Assembly: GCF_001314995.1 (NCBI RefSeq)
Contig: NZ_CP012938.1
Span: 3,100,001-3,164,000, forward strand
Direction: 5' to 3'
DNA: 64,000 nt
DNA from: Bacteroides ovatus
GTDB lineage: Bacteria > Bacteroidota > Bacteroidia > Bacteroidales > Bacteroidaceae
Of the stretch, positions 46,947 to 58,300 are shown one piece after another. Position numbers and translations under genes: made by a program. Every line of letters starts with the position of its first letter. Position 1 is the stretch's first letter. The notes beneath the pieces were generated by a model. It was not told the DNA's origin. It saw only the letters and a program-made list of their open reading frames with translations, and ran no database searches.

Positions 46947-49766
46947 TTAGAAGGCTGTTTTAAAACCAAGGTTCACAAAACGGGTCTGCGGAGCACTACC
47001 TATATTCATCTCCAGATGCTTACGTTCTTTGGCAATGGTAAGCAAGTTAGAACCGCTAACATATACACTCAATCCTTTTACCAGCTTACCATTGAACAAA
47101 TATTTGGGCAGGTTATAGGTGAGCTGAACCTTAGTAAGGTCAAAACGATTAGTCTTATACATCCAGAAGGTAGAGTTACGAAAGTTATTACTATTGTCGG
47201 TAGTGGTGAGGCGTGGATAAGTAGCTGTAGACGCAGTCTCGGGAGTCCACCTGCCACGCACAACTTCGCTATATTTACTACTCCCCTTCACCCAATAATA
47301 AGAATTATTCTTGTAGCCGATACCTCCTGTGTTACCTGTACCCTCAAGATAGAAAATGAAATCTTTCCACCGTAAAGTAAGGTTCAAACCAAAATAGAAA
47401 GGATTTCCAGTATTCCCCAAATCTATCTGATCCTTCGAATCAATTTGTTTATCACCATTAATATCCTTATACTTCAAGTCTCCAGGCTTCACATCACCGA
47501 AAGTCTGACGGGCATGGCTGTCAATATCAGCTTGGTCTTTGAAAAAGCCTTCACACACATAAGCAAATGAAGCATCCAATGCCCGACCTGTGCGATATTG
47601 ATAACTGTCTTCATATACTTCGTCACGACGAAGAGCTTCGCTCCAGGCAATAGTACCTAGCAAACCGAGCTGTGCTTCCACCTGCCCGATTTTCTTATTG
47701 AGTTGCAGACTAAGATCGACGCCTTGACGACGGTCATTCTCATAGTTAGTGTAAGAGAGTTGATTGAAGTTGTTGCTAGCAAAGAATGAGGGGTAAATTG
47801 TGTTCTTACCTTGTGACAATTTGCCTTCAGTGTCTTGATGGAAATAGTTGGCGTCAAGCACAATTGCATTGTTGAACAACGCAGCCTCCAAACCTACACG
47901 AAGCTCTTTTCGCTGAATGAACCCCAAATCCATATTGTCTCCACGGGCAGAAGCCGCCGCATTACCTCCAGCAGTGCCATCGTTCCAAGGATACCAACCG
48001 GCATCAGTTCTAAAGTAGCCCTTGTACATATAGTAATCACTGATGTCAATATCTTGATTGAGTACACCATAAGAAGCCGAGAACTTAAGATTGTTCATAA
48101 ACTCTATATTCTCCTTAAAGAATTTCTCATCGCTCAAGCGCCAGCCCAGCGTAACAGTAGGTGAAAAGGCATTACGATTACCCTCGGGAAGTTTTGCCGA
48201 ATGAACCACAGCACCCGAAAAATCGAAATAGTAACGGTGCTTATAGTTGTAAGCGGCTTGTATACCAAGATTCACATTGCTCAAACGGTGATAATCACTG
48301 CCGTCATGATCTCCATCTGCTGAATTTTGCTGCTGAAATCCCCATCCTAAGAAAGCCGCTTGTACATTGTGGTGGTTAGCAAACGTTCGGTGATAATCGA
48401 ACTGAGCATTAAACATCATGGTTTGGGTGTAAGATGAACTACCCACAAATTCATTGGTGGATTGATCATCAACCCCATACTTTGTAAGACCGATAATCAT
48501 ATCCTTACCATTCATGTTACTCCATGTAGGCTGATAAACAGCATAATTCAATTTGTAGGCCTCAGAATAAAAGTCGGTATAATCAATGCTGAAAGCCGTC
48601 TTAAATGAAAGCCCCTTCACCAACATACCTAAATCAGCTTCGGCTGTAACATCGAAGAGAAATGAACGATTTCGATCTTTAATATAACCTGCCACTTGCG
48701 CATCAGCAAAGGTATTGGTAAGATCAGTGGAGGTTCCGCCCAGCATATATTTACCATCGATAAGATGACGATTAGCGTTCACCATTTCTTGCAAAATACT
48801 GTTATTGGGGTCAATCATATCCACGGGCAGATAAGGTGAGAACCAGTTAGGGCGAAGTGTAGCTGCCTGCCCCCAAAAATCACCACGACCATCGTAACCG
48901 TTTTGAATCTTTACTGCCGCACTAGTCGATGCCTTGAGCCATTTCGTCAGATTCATATCTACATTGGTACGTACACGAAAATCAATAGATTTATCTTTCT
49001 TTTGCTCTCCCAGCTTCATCAGGCTGTTATTGTGAGTAAACGAAATGTTCGAATAATAGCGCGCACGCTCATTGCCTCCATGTATTTCTGCTGTCACATC
49101 GCTTTTGTTGTACACCTTTTTTAGATATTCATCAGTATAAAAACTCATATCAGGATAACGATAGGGATTAGCCCCGACTGCAGTGTTGTAAATGGTAGAA
49201 GCATCATATTGTATTTTCTTACCATCGTTGAGACATGCCTCGTTATAGAGTGTCATGTATTCGGCAGCATTGAGATAAGTAGGATAAGCCTTGGGGATAT
49301 GAAGGCCCGTATTAGCACGTACATCGATACGTAATGCTCCCTCTTTACCACGTTTTGTAGTAATCAGGATAACACCTTTTGCAGCACGGCTACCATAGAG
49401 TGCCACAGCATTGGCTCCTTTGAGTACAGTGATATTCTCGATTTCGGTGGGTTGCACATCATATTGACTACGGGGAACACCGTCAATCAACAGTAGTCCA
49501 TTTTGTCCCCAAATAGAAGTCCCCTTCATACCAGCCAACTGACTCTGTAGCCCGTCAAGACTACCGGTGAAGTAATTTTTCTCTAACAATTCCTGTACAT
49601 TATAACTCGCAATACCACCCTGCAGGTCTCTGCTTTCTGCCTTATTAAAGGCCACATTTACCAGTGAGTCGCCTTTTATCTGCGCACTCAGTGTGGTAAG
49701 CACCGTTTGTACAATGAGTACGACCGTTACCAAGAGGTAGTTTTTATTTCTATTAATATATTTCAT
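46947..49766 (-). CDS. SusC-family TonB-dependent transporter lacking N-terminal regulatory domain
   Basis: A 939-residue outer-membrane protein. After the signal peptide (about 1-29) only a short tail (IKGDSLVNVAFNKAESRDLQG) precedes the plug domain (GLLLIDGVPRSQ, ANAVALYGSRAAKGVILITTKRG). The carboxypeptidase-regulatory-like domain of the other two SusC proteins here is absent. A full barrel follows and ends RFVNLGFKTAF. It belongs with the SusD at 45168-46940. It is probably one of two import channels for xylan oligosaccharides in this operon. Confidence 0.92.
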   Translation of the reverse strand: MKYINRNKNYLLVTVVLIVQTVLTTLSAQIKGDSLVNVAFNKAESRDLQGGIASYNVQELLEKNYFTGSLDGLQSQLAGMKGTSIWGQNGLLLIDGVPRSQYDVQPTEIENITVLKGANAVALYGSRAAKGVILITTKRGKEGALRIDVRANTGLHIPKAYPTYLNAAEYMTLYNEACLNDGKKIQYDASTIYNTAVGANPYRYPDMSFYTDEYLKKVYNKSDVTAEIHGGNERARYYSNISFTHNNSLMKLGEQKKDKSIDFRVRTNVDMNLTKWLKASTSAAVKIQNGYDGRGDFWGQAATLRPNWFSPYLPVDMIDPNNSILQEMVNANRHLIDGKYMLGGTSTDLTNTFADAQVAGYIKDRNRSFLFDVTAEADLGMLVKGLSFKTAFSIDYTDFYSEAYKLNYAVYQPTWSNMNGKDMIIGLTKYGVDDQSTNEFVGSSSYTQTMMFNAQFDYHRTFANHHNVQAAFLGWGFQQQNSADGDHDGSDYHRLSNVNLGIQAAYNYKHRYYFDFSGAVVHSAKLPEGNRNAFSPTVTLGWRLSDEKFFKENIEFMNNLKFSASYGVLNQDIDISDYYMYKGYFRTDAGWYPWNDGTAGGNAAASARGDNMDLGFIQRKELRVGLEAALFNNAIVLDANYFHQDTEGKLSQGKNTIYPSFFASNNFNQLSYTNYENDRRQGVDLSLQLNKKIGQVEAQLGLLGTIAWSEALRRDEVYEDSYQYRTGRALDASFAYVCEGFFKDQADIDSHARQTFGDVKPGDLKYKDINGDKQIDSKDQIDLGNTGNPFYFGLNLTLRWKDFIFYLEGTGNTGGIGYKNNSYYWVKGSSKYSEVVRGRWTPETASTATYPRLTTTDNSNNFRNSTFWMYKTNRFDLTKVQLTYNLPKYLFNGKLVKGLSVYVSGSNLLTIAKERKHLEMNIGSAPQTRFVNLGFKTAF

Positions 49767-49792
49767 GACAGTTATTAACTTTTAAATGGATT

Positions 49793-51667
49793 TTACCATC
49801 CAGGGTTTTGCTTGAACTCGGGATATATGTTCACATCATCTCTCTTAAAAGGCAACCAGTAGTGTTTTTGCGACAACTTCCGTTCAATCAATGTTGAATA
49901 GCGCCAATTTTGGACTTTACCATTATTAATAGGATCAGCATAGCGATCTTCATCGCTCACGCTCATGTCGCGATCGAACTCTACTGCCAGTTTCACATTA
50001 TATGGGTATTGCAAGAAGAGCATCCAACGACGCAGGTCATTGAAGCGATGTCCCTCAAACGCAAGTTCTACAGCACGTTCGCGTTGCAGTTCACCCATAA
50101 ATAGATCAACATTTACCAGATATTTATCAGCAATGGGATCCACACCCGCACGTTGACGAATTTTATTCACCGCTTCAAGAGCCGTAAGATCATATCCCGC
50201 TACTTTAGCATAGATATCATCATTAGCCATAGCCACAGCTTCGGCATACATCAGATAAACATCGGCCAATCGCATCAAACTTAATACCATAATATTACCA
50301 CTCAGATAGCCATCCCAATCATTGATCAACAGGGGACAAAACTTTGTCATCATATAACCGGAGCGAATACCCTCGGGATCTTTATAGGTACGATAAGTGC
50401 CACCGGTATAAAGACTGGCATATTGTACATCTTCTGCTAAATTGCCTTTAGTATTGAGTGCACACTTAGTGCCATCTACCACAATATCCTTATAGAAACG
50501 CGGATCACGATCCTTCCAGGGATAAGTCTTATCAAAACCAGAATCAATATCATCAAGCGGCAAACCGTTCTTCATACCGAAGTAATCCACATAGTTGGCT
50601 GTAGGATAAACCTTTATACCCGATGTAATCAAACATTTAGGACGATAGTCCATGATTTGATTCCAACGGAAACGGCTTGATACCCCTACTAAATTTTCCT
50701 GAAAGATGGCCTCTTTCAAGCCGTTGATTTTGTTGTTTTGTTTGTGTGTATAGAAAAGACTTTCGTACTCATCGAACGAAGCCAGCTCATAACGCCCTGT
50801 CTCATCGCATAACTTCAGCGCTTCGGCAAATGCTTCGGCAGCCTGACGGCAATACTCCTTATTATAAGTAGCATTTCCGGTAGACTCTTGATTCATCAAA
50901 GGACTACCAGCATAAAGTAAGTTCTTACCTAAATACCCCAAAGCCATAATTTTATTAATACGCTGATTGTTGTTTCCCAAGGTCAGTTTTCCCGCAGTAG
51001 TCTTATCCCAATCCACAGGTAACAATGAAGCTGCATGTCGGAAATCAGCTGCAGCTTTATCAGCCGTTTGCTGATAGTTCAAACGTCCCATACGGAACTC
51101 TGCATCCGATGCTATCACCTCGTCTATGTAAGGCAAACCACCCCAGAACTGCATTAGCATAAAATGAAACCATCCACGAAAAAAGTAGAGTTGACCTTCG
51201 ATAAGGTTTTTCTCTTCTTGGGTAGCATCGGTGAGTTTGTCGAGGTTGGCAATACCGATGTTGGCTTTGCGAATACCATACCATGAGAGCCCCCACAAAC
51301 GACCTTTATCACCACGAGTACCAGTCTCGGGTTTACCTCCGTCTTTCAGCCAGCCATATTCGCACGAATTCCATGCCCAATAGTCACCTTGGTCAATGCG
51401 ATAAGCAAACGGACGAGTGTCATTTGGAATCCAATATACGTCTTCTCCCCAGTTCCAACTGTTGTGGCTGGTATTACCGGTGATGACGGGCACACAGTTG
51501 TATAGTTCCTCGGTGAACCCCTGAAAACTACGGAAATTAGTGTAAGCATCAGTGGGATTAATGTCACTGGCCGGTGCCTTATCCAAATAATCAGTGCACG
51601 ATGTAGTGCTCATTGCCCAAAGCGACAAGGCCGATACAAAAGTAATATTTCGTATGTATTTATTCAT
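49793..51667 (-). CDS. SusD/RagB-family lipoprotein (first pair)
   Basis: A 624-residue SusD protein. Lipobox TTSC (C24) followed by TDYLDKAP, TPR helices (YFFRGWFHFMLMQFWGGLPY), and C-terminal signature (RLADVYLMYAEAVAMAN, RERAVELAFEGHRFNDLRRW, YPEFKQNPGW). It forms a pair with the SusC at 51686-54805 (18-base gap) and should bind oligosaccharides over that channel. Confidence 0.95.
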   Translation of the reverse strand: MNKYIRNITFVSALSLWAMSTTSCTDYLDKAPASDINPTDAYTNFRSFQGFTEELYNCVPVITGNTSHNSWNWGEDVYWIPNDTRPFAYRIDQGDYWAWNSCEYGWLKDGGKPETGTRGDKGRLWGLSWYGIRKANIGIANLDKLTDATQEEKNLIEGQLYFFRGWFHFMLMQFWGGLPYIDEVIASDAEFRMGRLNYQQTADKAAADFRHAASLLPVDWDKTTAGKLTLGNNNQRINKIMALGYLGKNLLYAGSPLMNQESTGNATYNKEYCRQAAEAFAEALKLCDETGRYELASFDEYESLFYTHKQNNKINGLKEAIFQENLVGVSSRFRWNQIMDYRPKCLITSGIKVYPTANYVDYFGMKNGLPLDDIDSGFDKTYPWKDRDPRFYKDIVVDGTKCALNTKGNLAEDVQYASLYTGGTYRTYKDPEGIRSGYMMTKFCPLLINDWDGYLSGNIMVLSLMRLADVYLMYAEAVAMANDDIYAKVAGYDLTALEAVNKIRQRAGVDPIADKYLVNVDLFMGELQRERAVELAFEGHRFNDLRRWMLFLQYPYNVKLAVEFDRDMSVSDEDRYADPINNGKVQNWRYSTLIERKLSQKHYWLPFKRDDVNIYPEFKQNPGW

Positions 51668-51685
51668 ATCTTATTTTCGTTTAGA

Positions 51686-54600
51686 TTATAAAGTGATATC
51701 TATACCCAGATTAAAACGGCGTACGGTGGGATAAGCCCCCATGCTACTACCACCGCTAAAGTTCGACTCACGATCATCGGGCATATCAGTCCAAAGAAGC
51801 AGGTTATCACCGTTCAAATAGAGGCGAAGCGACTTTATGCCACACTTCTGTATCTTCTTTCCTTTAAAGAGATAGGCAACCTCTGCATTCTTCAAACGCA
51901 CGTATGAGCCGTCATAAAGGTAACGTGTGCCATTCTCCTTGATAGGATTGCTCCAACGGGGCATGGGCACCGCACCACCATTCTCTTTACTCCACACATT
52001 GTCTTCTACGTAAGCCACATTGCTTTGAGTGTGGAAAGTGGGAAAAGTAACCTCACGTGTCACATTACTAACGCCATAGAACTGTACTGATGCGCTGAAA
52101 CCTTTCCATTCGAAACCCACGGTAGCACTATAAGTGTTCTGCGGAACGCCACTATACTGATAGGGAGCCTGGTCATCATCATTTATAATACCATCAGCAT
52201 TAAAGTCAATGATGTTGTACTCACCAGGCAATTTATTACCATTGTAGGATTCGCGCTCAGTACTGCCCAAAATCTCGTCCCAAGTAGTGTAGATACCATT
52301 GTTAATGTAGCTGTTGGTCTGCCCAATAGCATGACCGGCGGCTTTACGGTGAGCGTCACGCAACACTGGATCATCGCGGAAGATTACCTCATTCACAGCA
52401 TGTGTATAGTTGGTGTTAGCCCACAAGCGCATCTTATTGGCAAACATATAGTTAAGGCGGAGTTCCAACTCATATCCATGACTTTTGGTACTTCCTAAAT
52501 TAGCAGTAGGAGCTGTAGCACCAAAGAAAGAGGGAATAGAACGACTACCTCCACTCACTAATATATCCTTACGTTTATCACTAAAGATATCCACAGAACC
52601 GGCTATCAGGCCTTTGAAGAACGAATAATCAATACCGACATTACGTTTTTCCACCGTCTCCCAAGAGATATTCTCATTACCTAATGATGTGATACGATAA
52701 TATGAATAAGGAGTAGCAGTAGGTATAAGTCCCAGGTATGTGTTACTATTCTGATAGCCCCAAGAATCTTGATAAAGCCAACGTCCACCTACGTTATCAT
52801 CACCAATGCGTCCCCACGATCCACGCAGCTTCAACATATCGAGAAACTTGAGTCCCTTCATAAACTTCTCTTCACTAATCATCCAACCCAACGAAAATGA
52901 AGGGAAAAAAGCAAAACGATTGTTGGGACCAAACTTCTCAGAACCGTTATAAGCACCGTTCACCTCGGCAAAGTAACGTTGAGCATAATTATAAGTAGCA
53001 CGGAAAGCCCAGTCTTCACGGAAATGATAGAATTCATTACCCTTGGCATATTTTTCACGGCTAAAAAGTGCCATCGCACCTACATCATGTTTACCAAACT
53101 GACGACCATAGTTAAGCTGTAACTGATAGTAGAGTTTACGGTAAGTGGACTTAGGATCTACATTACCAGCTTTATTTACCCAGTCGATACCATCCGAGAA
53201 GTCAAGTTGTGTACCTCCATCCACCTCATTCTTATAATAAATAACTCCGCTTACGGGATCTACCCACATATTTTGTGGTCCTTCAGTATCCTCAATACCG
53301 CGTTTTTCCTCAACAAATGTGTTATCAAAAGAAACAGTTCCCCTTACGCTCAATCCTTTGGTTATCATATCGAGACTCTGGTTAAGGGTGAAGTCTGTGT
53401 TAATCTGTGTGTTGGTCTTCTTTTCGATACCTGAAGTAGCCAAGGTGGCAACCGAATTAGGCACATCGTAAGAAGAAGGTTTATAGTAACCCAGCACACC
53501 ATTACTGTAAATGGGACGCATGGCATCAGGAGCGGTGCGGTAGGCTGACTTCCAATAACTATTATCACTATCAGATGCACCATAAGGAAGCTGTCGCACA
53601 CCATTCGAGCCAAAAAGGTTTACAGAAAGTGTAGTGGTTTTAGTAAGCGAAAAATCAAGGTTACTACGCGCATTGATACGATTGTAACCATAGCCCGAAG
53701 TATAACCACGATTATTCTCAAACTCACGGAACATATCGCCCTCACTAGTAAAATCGACGGCAGCGAAATATTTCACCCACTTTGTACCACCCGACACATT
53801 CACACTTGCCTTGTAGCTCATGGCATAATCCTTGAAGAGCACATCAGCCCAATCTACATTAGGATATCGATCCCATTCCGTAGCATTAGCCGGATGACGA
53901 TATTTATCAATAATACCCATAGGCTTATAGTCACCCCATAATTCAGGGGAAAGCCCCAACTCACGTTCCAGCGTACGATTCTTGATAATAAAAGTATCAT
54001 AAGCATCATACTTTTCAGGCAATTTTGACACCGTCTTCATAGTAGCATTCGCTTTTATCTGAATATTAGCCTTGCCCTCCTTACCGCGTTTCGTAGTAAT
54101 AAGAATTACCCCATTGGCACCCTTCACTCCATACACAGCTGTAGCTGATGCATCTTTCAACACCGAAATAGACTCAACAGACGAAATGTCAACAGTGTTC
54201 ATGGGACGCTCCACGCCATCTACAAGCACCAAAGGATCGCTATTATTCCATGAACTTTGCGCACGGATAATAATTTTAGGGTCTTCAGCGCCAGGCATAC
54301 CGGTAGAGGTATAGGTGATAACACCTGGCAGGTTACCTGTGAGAGCTTGTCCAAGACTGGTCACACCACCGGCACGCTCCAGGGTTTTCGAGTTAGTTTG
54401 TGTGATAGACCCTACCAGACTCTTCTTTTTCTGCTGGCCATAACCTACCACAACAACCTCTTCCAAAGCCTGTGAATCGTCTTCGAGTATCACTTTAATC
54501 TTATCTACCTTGTCTGTTATCCGTATTACTTTTTCGCGCATACCGATAAACGAAACTACAAGAGCTTTGGTTTCTTGAGGAAGTGAAAGACGGAAATTAC

Positions 54601-54805
54601 CATCGATATCTGTAATTGCACCTATTGAATGATTGTTTTGTACCACTACATTTGCACCGACAATGGGCTCACCGTTCGTATCCGTAACCACACCTGTGAT
54701 GGTTCTCTTGCCTTGAGCCATAACTACTGCCGAGAATATCAGCAATAGCATAAGCAAGAATGGAATCTTTCTGAATTTGAATTTGTTATTTCTCATGTAC
54801 TTCAT
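51686..54805 (-). CDS. SusC/RagA-family TonB-dependent transporter (first gene of second operon)
   Basis: A 1039-residue outer-membrane protein, signal peptide to about VVMAQG. Carboxypeptidase-regulatory-like domain (ITGVVTDTNGEPIVGANVVV), plug domain (DPLVLVDGVERPM, ATAVYGVKGANGVILITTKRG), and a barrel ending RRFNLGIDITL. It starts the SusC-SusD-SusC-SusD series that identifies the xus-type arrangement. Its leader, from the predicted promoter at 55127, is about 315 bases. The HTCS gene is the next gene upstream on the same strand. Confidence 0.95.
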   Translation of the reverse strand: MKYMRNNKFKFRKIPFLLMLLLIFSAVVMAQGKRTITGVVTDTNGEPIVGANVVVQNNHSIGAITDIDGNFRLSLPQETKALVVSFIGMREKVIRITDKVDKIKVILEDDSQALEEVVVVGYGQQKKKSLVGSITQTNSKTLERAGGVTSLGQALTGNLPGVITYTSTGMPGAEDPKIIIRAQSSWNNSDPLVLVDGVERPMNTVDISSVESISVLKDASATAVYGVKGANGVILITTKRGKEGKANIQIKANATMKTVSKLPEKYDAYDTFIIKNRTLERELGLSPELWGDYKPMGIIDKYRHPANATEWDRYPNVDWADVLFKDYAMSYKASVNVSGGTKWVKYFAAVDFTSEGDMFREFENNRGYTSGYGYNRINARSNLDFSLTKTTTLSVNLFGSNGVRQLPYGASDSDNSYWKSAYRTAPDAMRPIYSNGVLGYYKPSSYDVPNSVATLATSGIEKKTNTQINTDFTLNQSLDMITKGLSVRGTVSFDNTFVEEKRGIEDTEGPQNMWVDPVSGVIYYKNEVDGGTQLDFSDGIDWVNKAGNVDPKSTYRKLYYQLQLNYGRQFGKHDVGAMALFSREKYAKGNEFYHFREDWAFRATYNYAQRYFAEVNGAYNGSEKFGPNNRFAFFPSFSLGWMISEEKFMKGLKFLDMLKLRGSWGRIGDDNVGGRWLYQDSWGYQNSNTYLGLIPTATPYSYYRITSLGNENISWETVEKRNVGIDYSFFKGLIAGSVDIFSDKRKDILVSGGSRSIPSFFGATAPTANLGSTKSHGYELELRLNYMFANKMRLWANTNYTHAVNEVIFRDDPVLRDAHRKAAGHAIGQTNSYINNGIYTTWDEILGSTERESYNGNKLPGEYNIIDFNADGIINDDDQAPYQYSGVPQNTYSATVGFEWKGFSASVQFYGVSNVTREVTFPTFHTQSNVAYVEDNVWSKENGGAVPMPRWSNPIKENGTRYLYDGSYVRLKNAEVAYLFKGKKIQKCGIKSLRLYLNGDNLLLWTDMPDDRESNFSGGSSMGAYPTVRRFNLGIDITL

Positions 54806-55126
54806 TAGATTTGTTAAACTAGTATTACCTCATCTTGCCGACCAAATACCATTTCATGCACTATAATAATGCTTTGTGCATTTGTTATTATCTTTTCAAT
54901 TAAGAATATCAATAAAAACAAATAATGGGTAATCTTAGCTTTCTTTTTTATATTTCTCATCATTATTAAATTAAGACTAATTGATTGGTTTATCTTTCTT
55001 ATTTTTCCGACGAAAAACAACTACCCCTCAGCTATCATTGAAAATAAATACATGTTCCATAATGTACACTTTTTAAGGTTAATAAATAATCCAACACATT
55101 GATCCTATAATATCCTTATAGCAATG

Positions 55127-55134
55127 CAAAGTTA
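55127..55134 (-). promoter_or_regulatory. Predicted -7 box of second SusC operon
   Basis: The minus strand reads TAACTTTG, an exact TAnnTTTG match. No TTTG is seen at the -33 position, in keeping with need for an activator. GATACA begins 38 and 80 bases upstream (55165, 55207). The 80-base distance equals that in the first operon. Confidence 0.45.
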
Positions 55135-55164
55135 CGTATACTAGTATTTTTATACCTTTTTTTA

Positions 55165-55219
55165 GATACATATGATTTAAGAAAAGTATTATTCTATATT
55201 AATTTTGATACATTTAATG
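55165..55219. promoter_or_regulatory. Candidate HTCS operator (GATACAT pair), second operon
   Basis: GATACATATGAT at 55165 and GATACATTTAATGAT at 55207, in the same orientation, 42 bases (about four helical turns) apart. The motif matches that in the first operon's promoter and in front of the HTCS gene. Confidence 0.4.
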
Positions 55220-55298
55220 ATAATATTGCAACCCCTTCTATTATTTTCATTTCAACAGAAAGAGTATAATCACTTATAATTAGATCAATAGGCATACC

Positions 55299-55318
55299 CA
55301 CCATATTAGAATATGGTG
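55299..55318. repeat. Perfect palindrome with 9-base arms
   Basis: CACCATATT and AATATGGTG are separated by two bases. It lies 70 bases after the HTCS stop and about 165 bases upstream of the second operon's -7 box. There is no T-tract in either direction, so it is more likely a protein-binding site than a terminator, though termination of the HTCS transcript cannot be excluded. Confidence 0.5.
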
Positions 55319-55387
55319 CAATAACAAAACCTGAAAATCATATTTAAACAGCACAAAGTTGCACTAGCATCACAAATAAGCACCCTT

Positions 55388-58300
55388 TCATTGTATTATA
55401 TGAGCTAATTCTTCATCAGAAGAATCTGAATATGCGCTCATAAATTCTTTAGGCGTCATCTTAAAATATTCATGAAAAGAGTTTGTAAAATAAGAATGTG
55501 ACTTAAATCCAACCTTATAGGCAACCTCAGATATATTCACCTCATGCTTTGCTAATAAATAAGCAGCTTGTTTCAAACGAATTGATTTTATCAGATTGAC
55601 CGGAGAGATATTCATACATTCTTTCAGCTTTCTGTTCAAATGCACTCTACTAAGGCCAATATCTCTGCTCAACTCATACACCGTATATTCCGAATTCTCT
55701 ATATTCTTTTTTATCGCATCCACTACACGCAAAACAAGTTTATCATTATAAGAATCCAAAGTTGTCTCTTCATATTTACACTCTGCGTCCATCTGCAGCC
55801 TATTCTTTATAATTTCACGAGTTGATATGGCCTGTGTAATACTCCCCTTCAAAACCTCCAGTGAAACAGGCTTTGTCAGAAATCTATCGGCCCCACTATT
55901 CATACACATAGCCATACTTTCCTCATCAGTCAATGAAGTCAGAACGATGACTGGCACACAACTGGTTTTTACATTAGATTTAACCTTCTTACAAAGCTCT
56001 ATCCCACCAATTTGTGGCATAATTAAATCAGTAATGATTGCGTCCGGAACGTTTTCAAAGATATCTTGTAAGGCCTCTTTTCCATTACTAAAGATTCTTA
56101 TATTATAAATTCTGGAAAGTTCCATCGAAAGATAATGAAGCAAATCATTATTATTATCAACAATAACAACATTTTTTTTATTAGTAACCACCGAACGCTC
56201 TTCGTTATCTTTCAATTGTATATTAATAAATTCAGAGACATTGTCTATCTTTTCTATCTTTGAACGGTGTATCGAATATAAATCCTCCACTGTATCAACA
56301 ACTTCCATTTCATTTTTACTTAAATGAACATTACCTAATGGAATATCTACAATAAAAGCAACCCCCTTATCGTCAACATTACAAGCTTTAATAAGTCCAT
56401 GATGCAATTCGGTTATTACTTTAGCCAAATGCAGTCCAATTCCCGACCCTTCCTGCTCATGATGCTCATCAACACGGACAAAACGCTGAAAAATACGTTC
56501 CAAATTTTCCTCGCTGATCGTTTGGCCCGTATTATAAATCTTAATTTCTACATATTCTTTGATAATGGAAGGCAATCCTATTCTTTCTTCTTTCTTTTTA
56601 GTCTCAACACAAACATCAATAGAGCCATATTCAGGAGTAAACTTAAAAGCATTAGATAATAAGTTAAATATAACCTTATCAAAATTGGCCACATCAATCC
56701 ATGTCTTTAAATCATTATAAGAAGAGTGAAATGCAAAACTTATATGTTTTTGAGTAGCTAGCCCTTCAAAAGACTTCATTATATCTTGCAGAAAAATAAT
56801 TAAGTCTATTTCATTGAATTTCAAGCTTAATTGTCCATTATCTATTTTTCTCATATCCATGATCTGATTTACTAAACGTAAAATACGTTGCAAATTTCGA
56901 TACATCAAATTATAGATTTCTTTCTGTTGAGGACGTTGCTCTTTCTCTCTAAACTTATTAAGAGGCGTCATCACTAAAGTTAGGGGAGTACGAATTTCAT
57001 GTGACAGATTAGTAAACATGCGTAACTTGGCCTCTTTTATCTGCAGTTCTACCAGTTCTGCCTGACGTTTCCGTCTACGCAACCAATACGAATGCAAATA
57101 TTTAGTAACTAAAGCCAATAAAAATGTGTAAATGATATACGCCCACCAAGAGCGATACCAAGGTGGTAAGACTCTTATTTTTATTGATTTGACTGCAGCC
57201 TTATCAAAATCACTACCCTCAATATAAGCCTTTAACTTAAACACATATTCTCCCGGAGGTAATTTACGATAAATGGCCGAACGATAAGCAGAAGGCATAT
57301 ATTGCCATGACTCTTCATAACCTTCCATCTTATATGCATAAACAATTTTATTGGGAGAAGCAAACTCTACAACTGAAAAATCCAAAGAAAATATAACATC
57401 GCTATAATTTAAAATAATACGAGTCGCCTGATCAATAGGAGCATCCAAAATTGATGATTCTGAATTAAATTTAATAGTTTCGTTCAAAACTGTCAATCGC
57501 GTAAAGAAAGGTTCTAGAACCGGCAATTCATAACTATTTACCCTTCTCGGATTAAACACCGTGAATCCGTTATTTCCTCCAAAATACAATTCTCCATTTT
57601 TATCAACAAAAGTTGCACCAAAACGGAATTCATTACTTTGCAATCCATCTTGAGAATAGTAGTTCTTAAATAATTCTGTAGAAGGAGTCAAACAAGATAG
57701 CCCATTCAATGTTCCTATCCAAACATCTCCTGCAGGAGTCTTCTGCAATGTTTCTATGACATCACATGGAAGTCCATCACTTCTTGTATAACGTTTTCCC
57801 TGCCCATTCTTTACATCATACCTGATTAATCCTCTATTAGTTCCTACCCACAAAGTATCCCCTCGTTGGCAACAAGCATTAATTTGAGTCTTTAGTTCCC
57901 TTTTGGGCATATTGATTTCCTGCATTTTTTTAATTGCATTGTCATAATAATAAAGACCATAAGCTGTTCCCATCCACAGATCTCCGACACCATTCAGATA
58001 TAAAGTAAACGTCCAAAACGGAGTATCTTCTTCCGTAATAGAAATTATTTCATTTGTTGAAAGAGAAATGGCTTTTACTCCATTACCCAAAGAGCCAACA
58101 TAAAGAATATCCTGCAATTTATCATAGGCTAAACAACTTAACTTCATATCATGTAACTTCGAATATGGGACTATCTGCTTTTGTCCGGCAGCAAGAGTAT
58201 ATAATCCACCCAAATAAGTAGCAATCCAGATGGTCCCTCTTTTATCTTCAACCATAGCCATAATTGAATTATTAGTCAATTGGCTGTTATGTTTTGAGAA

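Larger units (their letters stand above)
54806..55387. promoter_or_regulatory. Regulatory region and long leader of second SusC operon
   Basis: A 582-base gap between HTCS stop and SusC start, with no credible gene. It contains a -7 box at 55127-55134, GATACAT sites at 55165 and 55207, a perfect inverted repeat (9-base arms) at 55299-55318, and a weak hairpin at 54856-54881 in the leader (ATGCAC and GTGCAT). The leader would be about 315 bases long, similar to that of the first operon. Confidence 0.6.

Noticed and set aside
54814..55020. Minus-strand frame of 68 codons in front of the SusC operon
   Set aside because: AT-rich, with a hydrophobic low-complexity product, no ribosome site seen, and within the leader of the operon.
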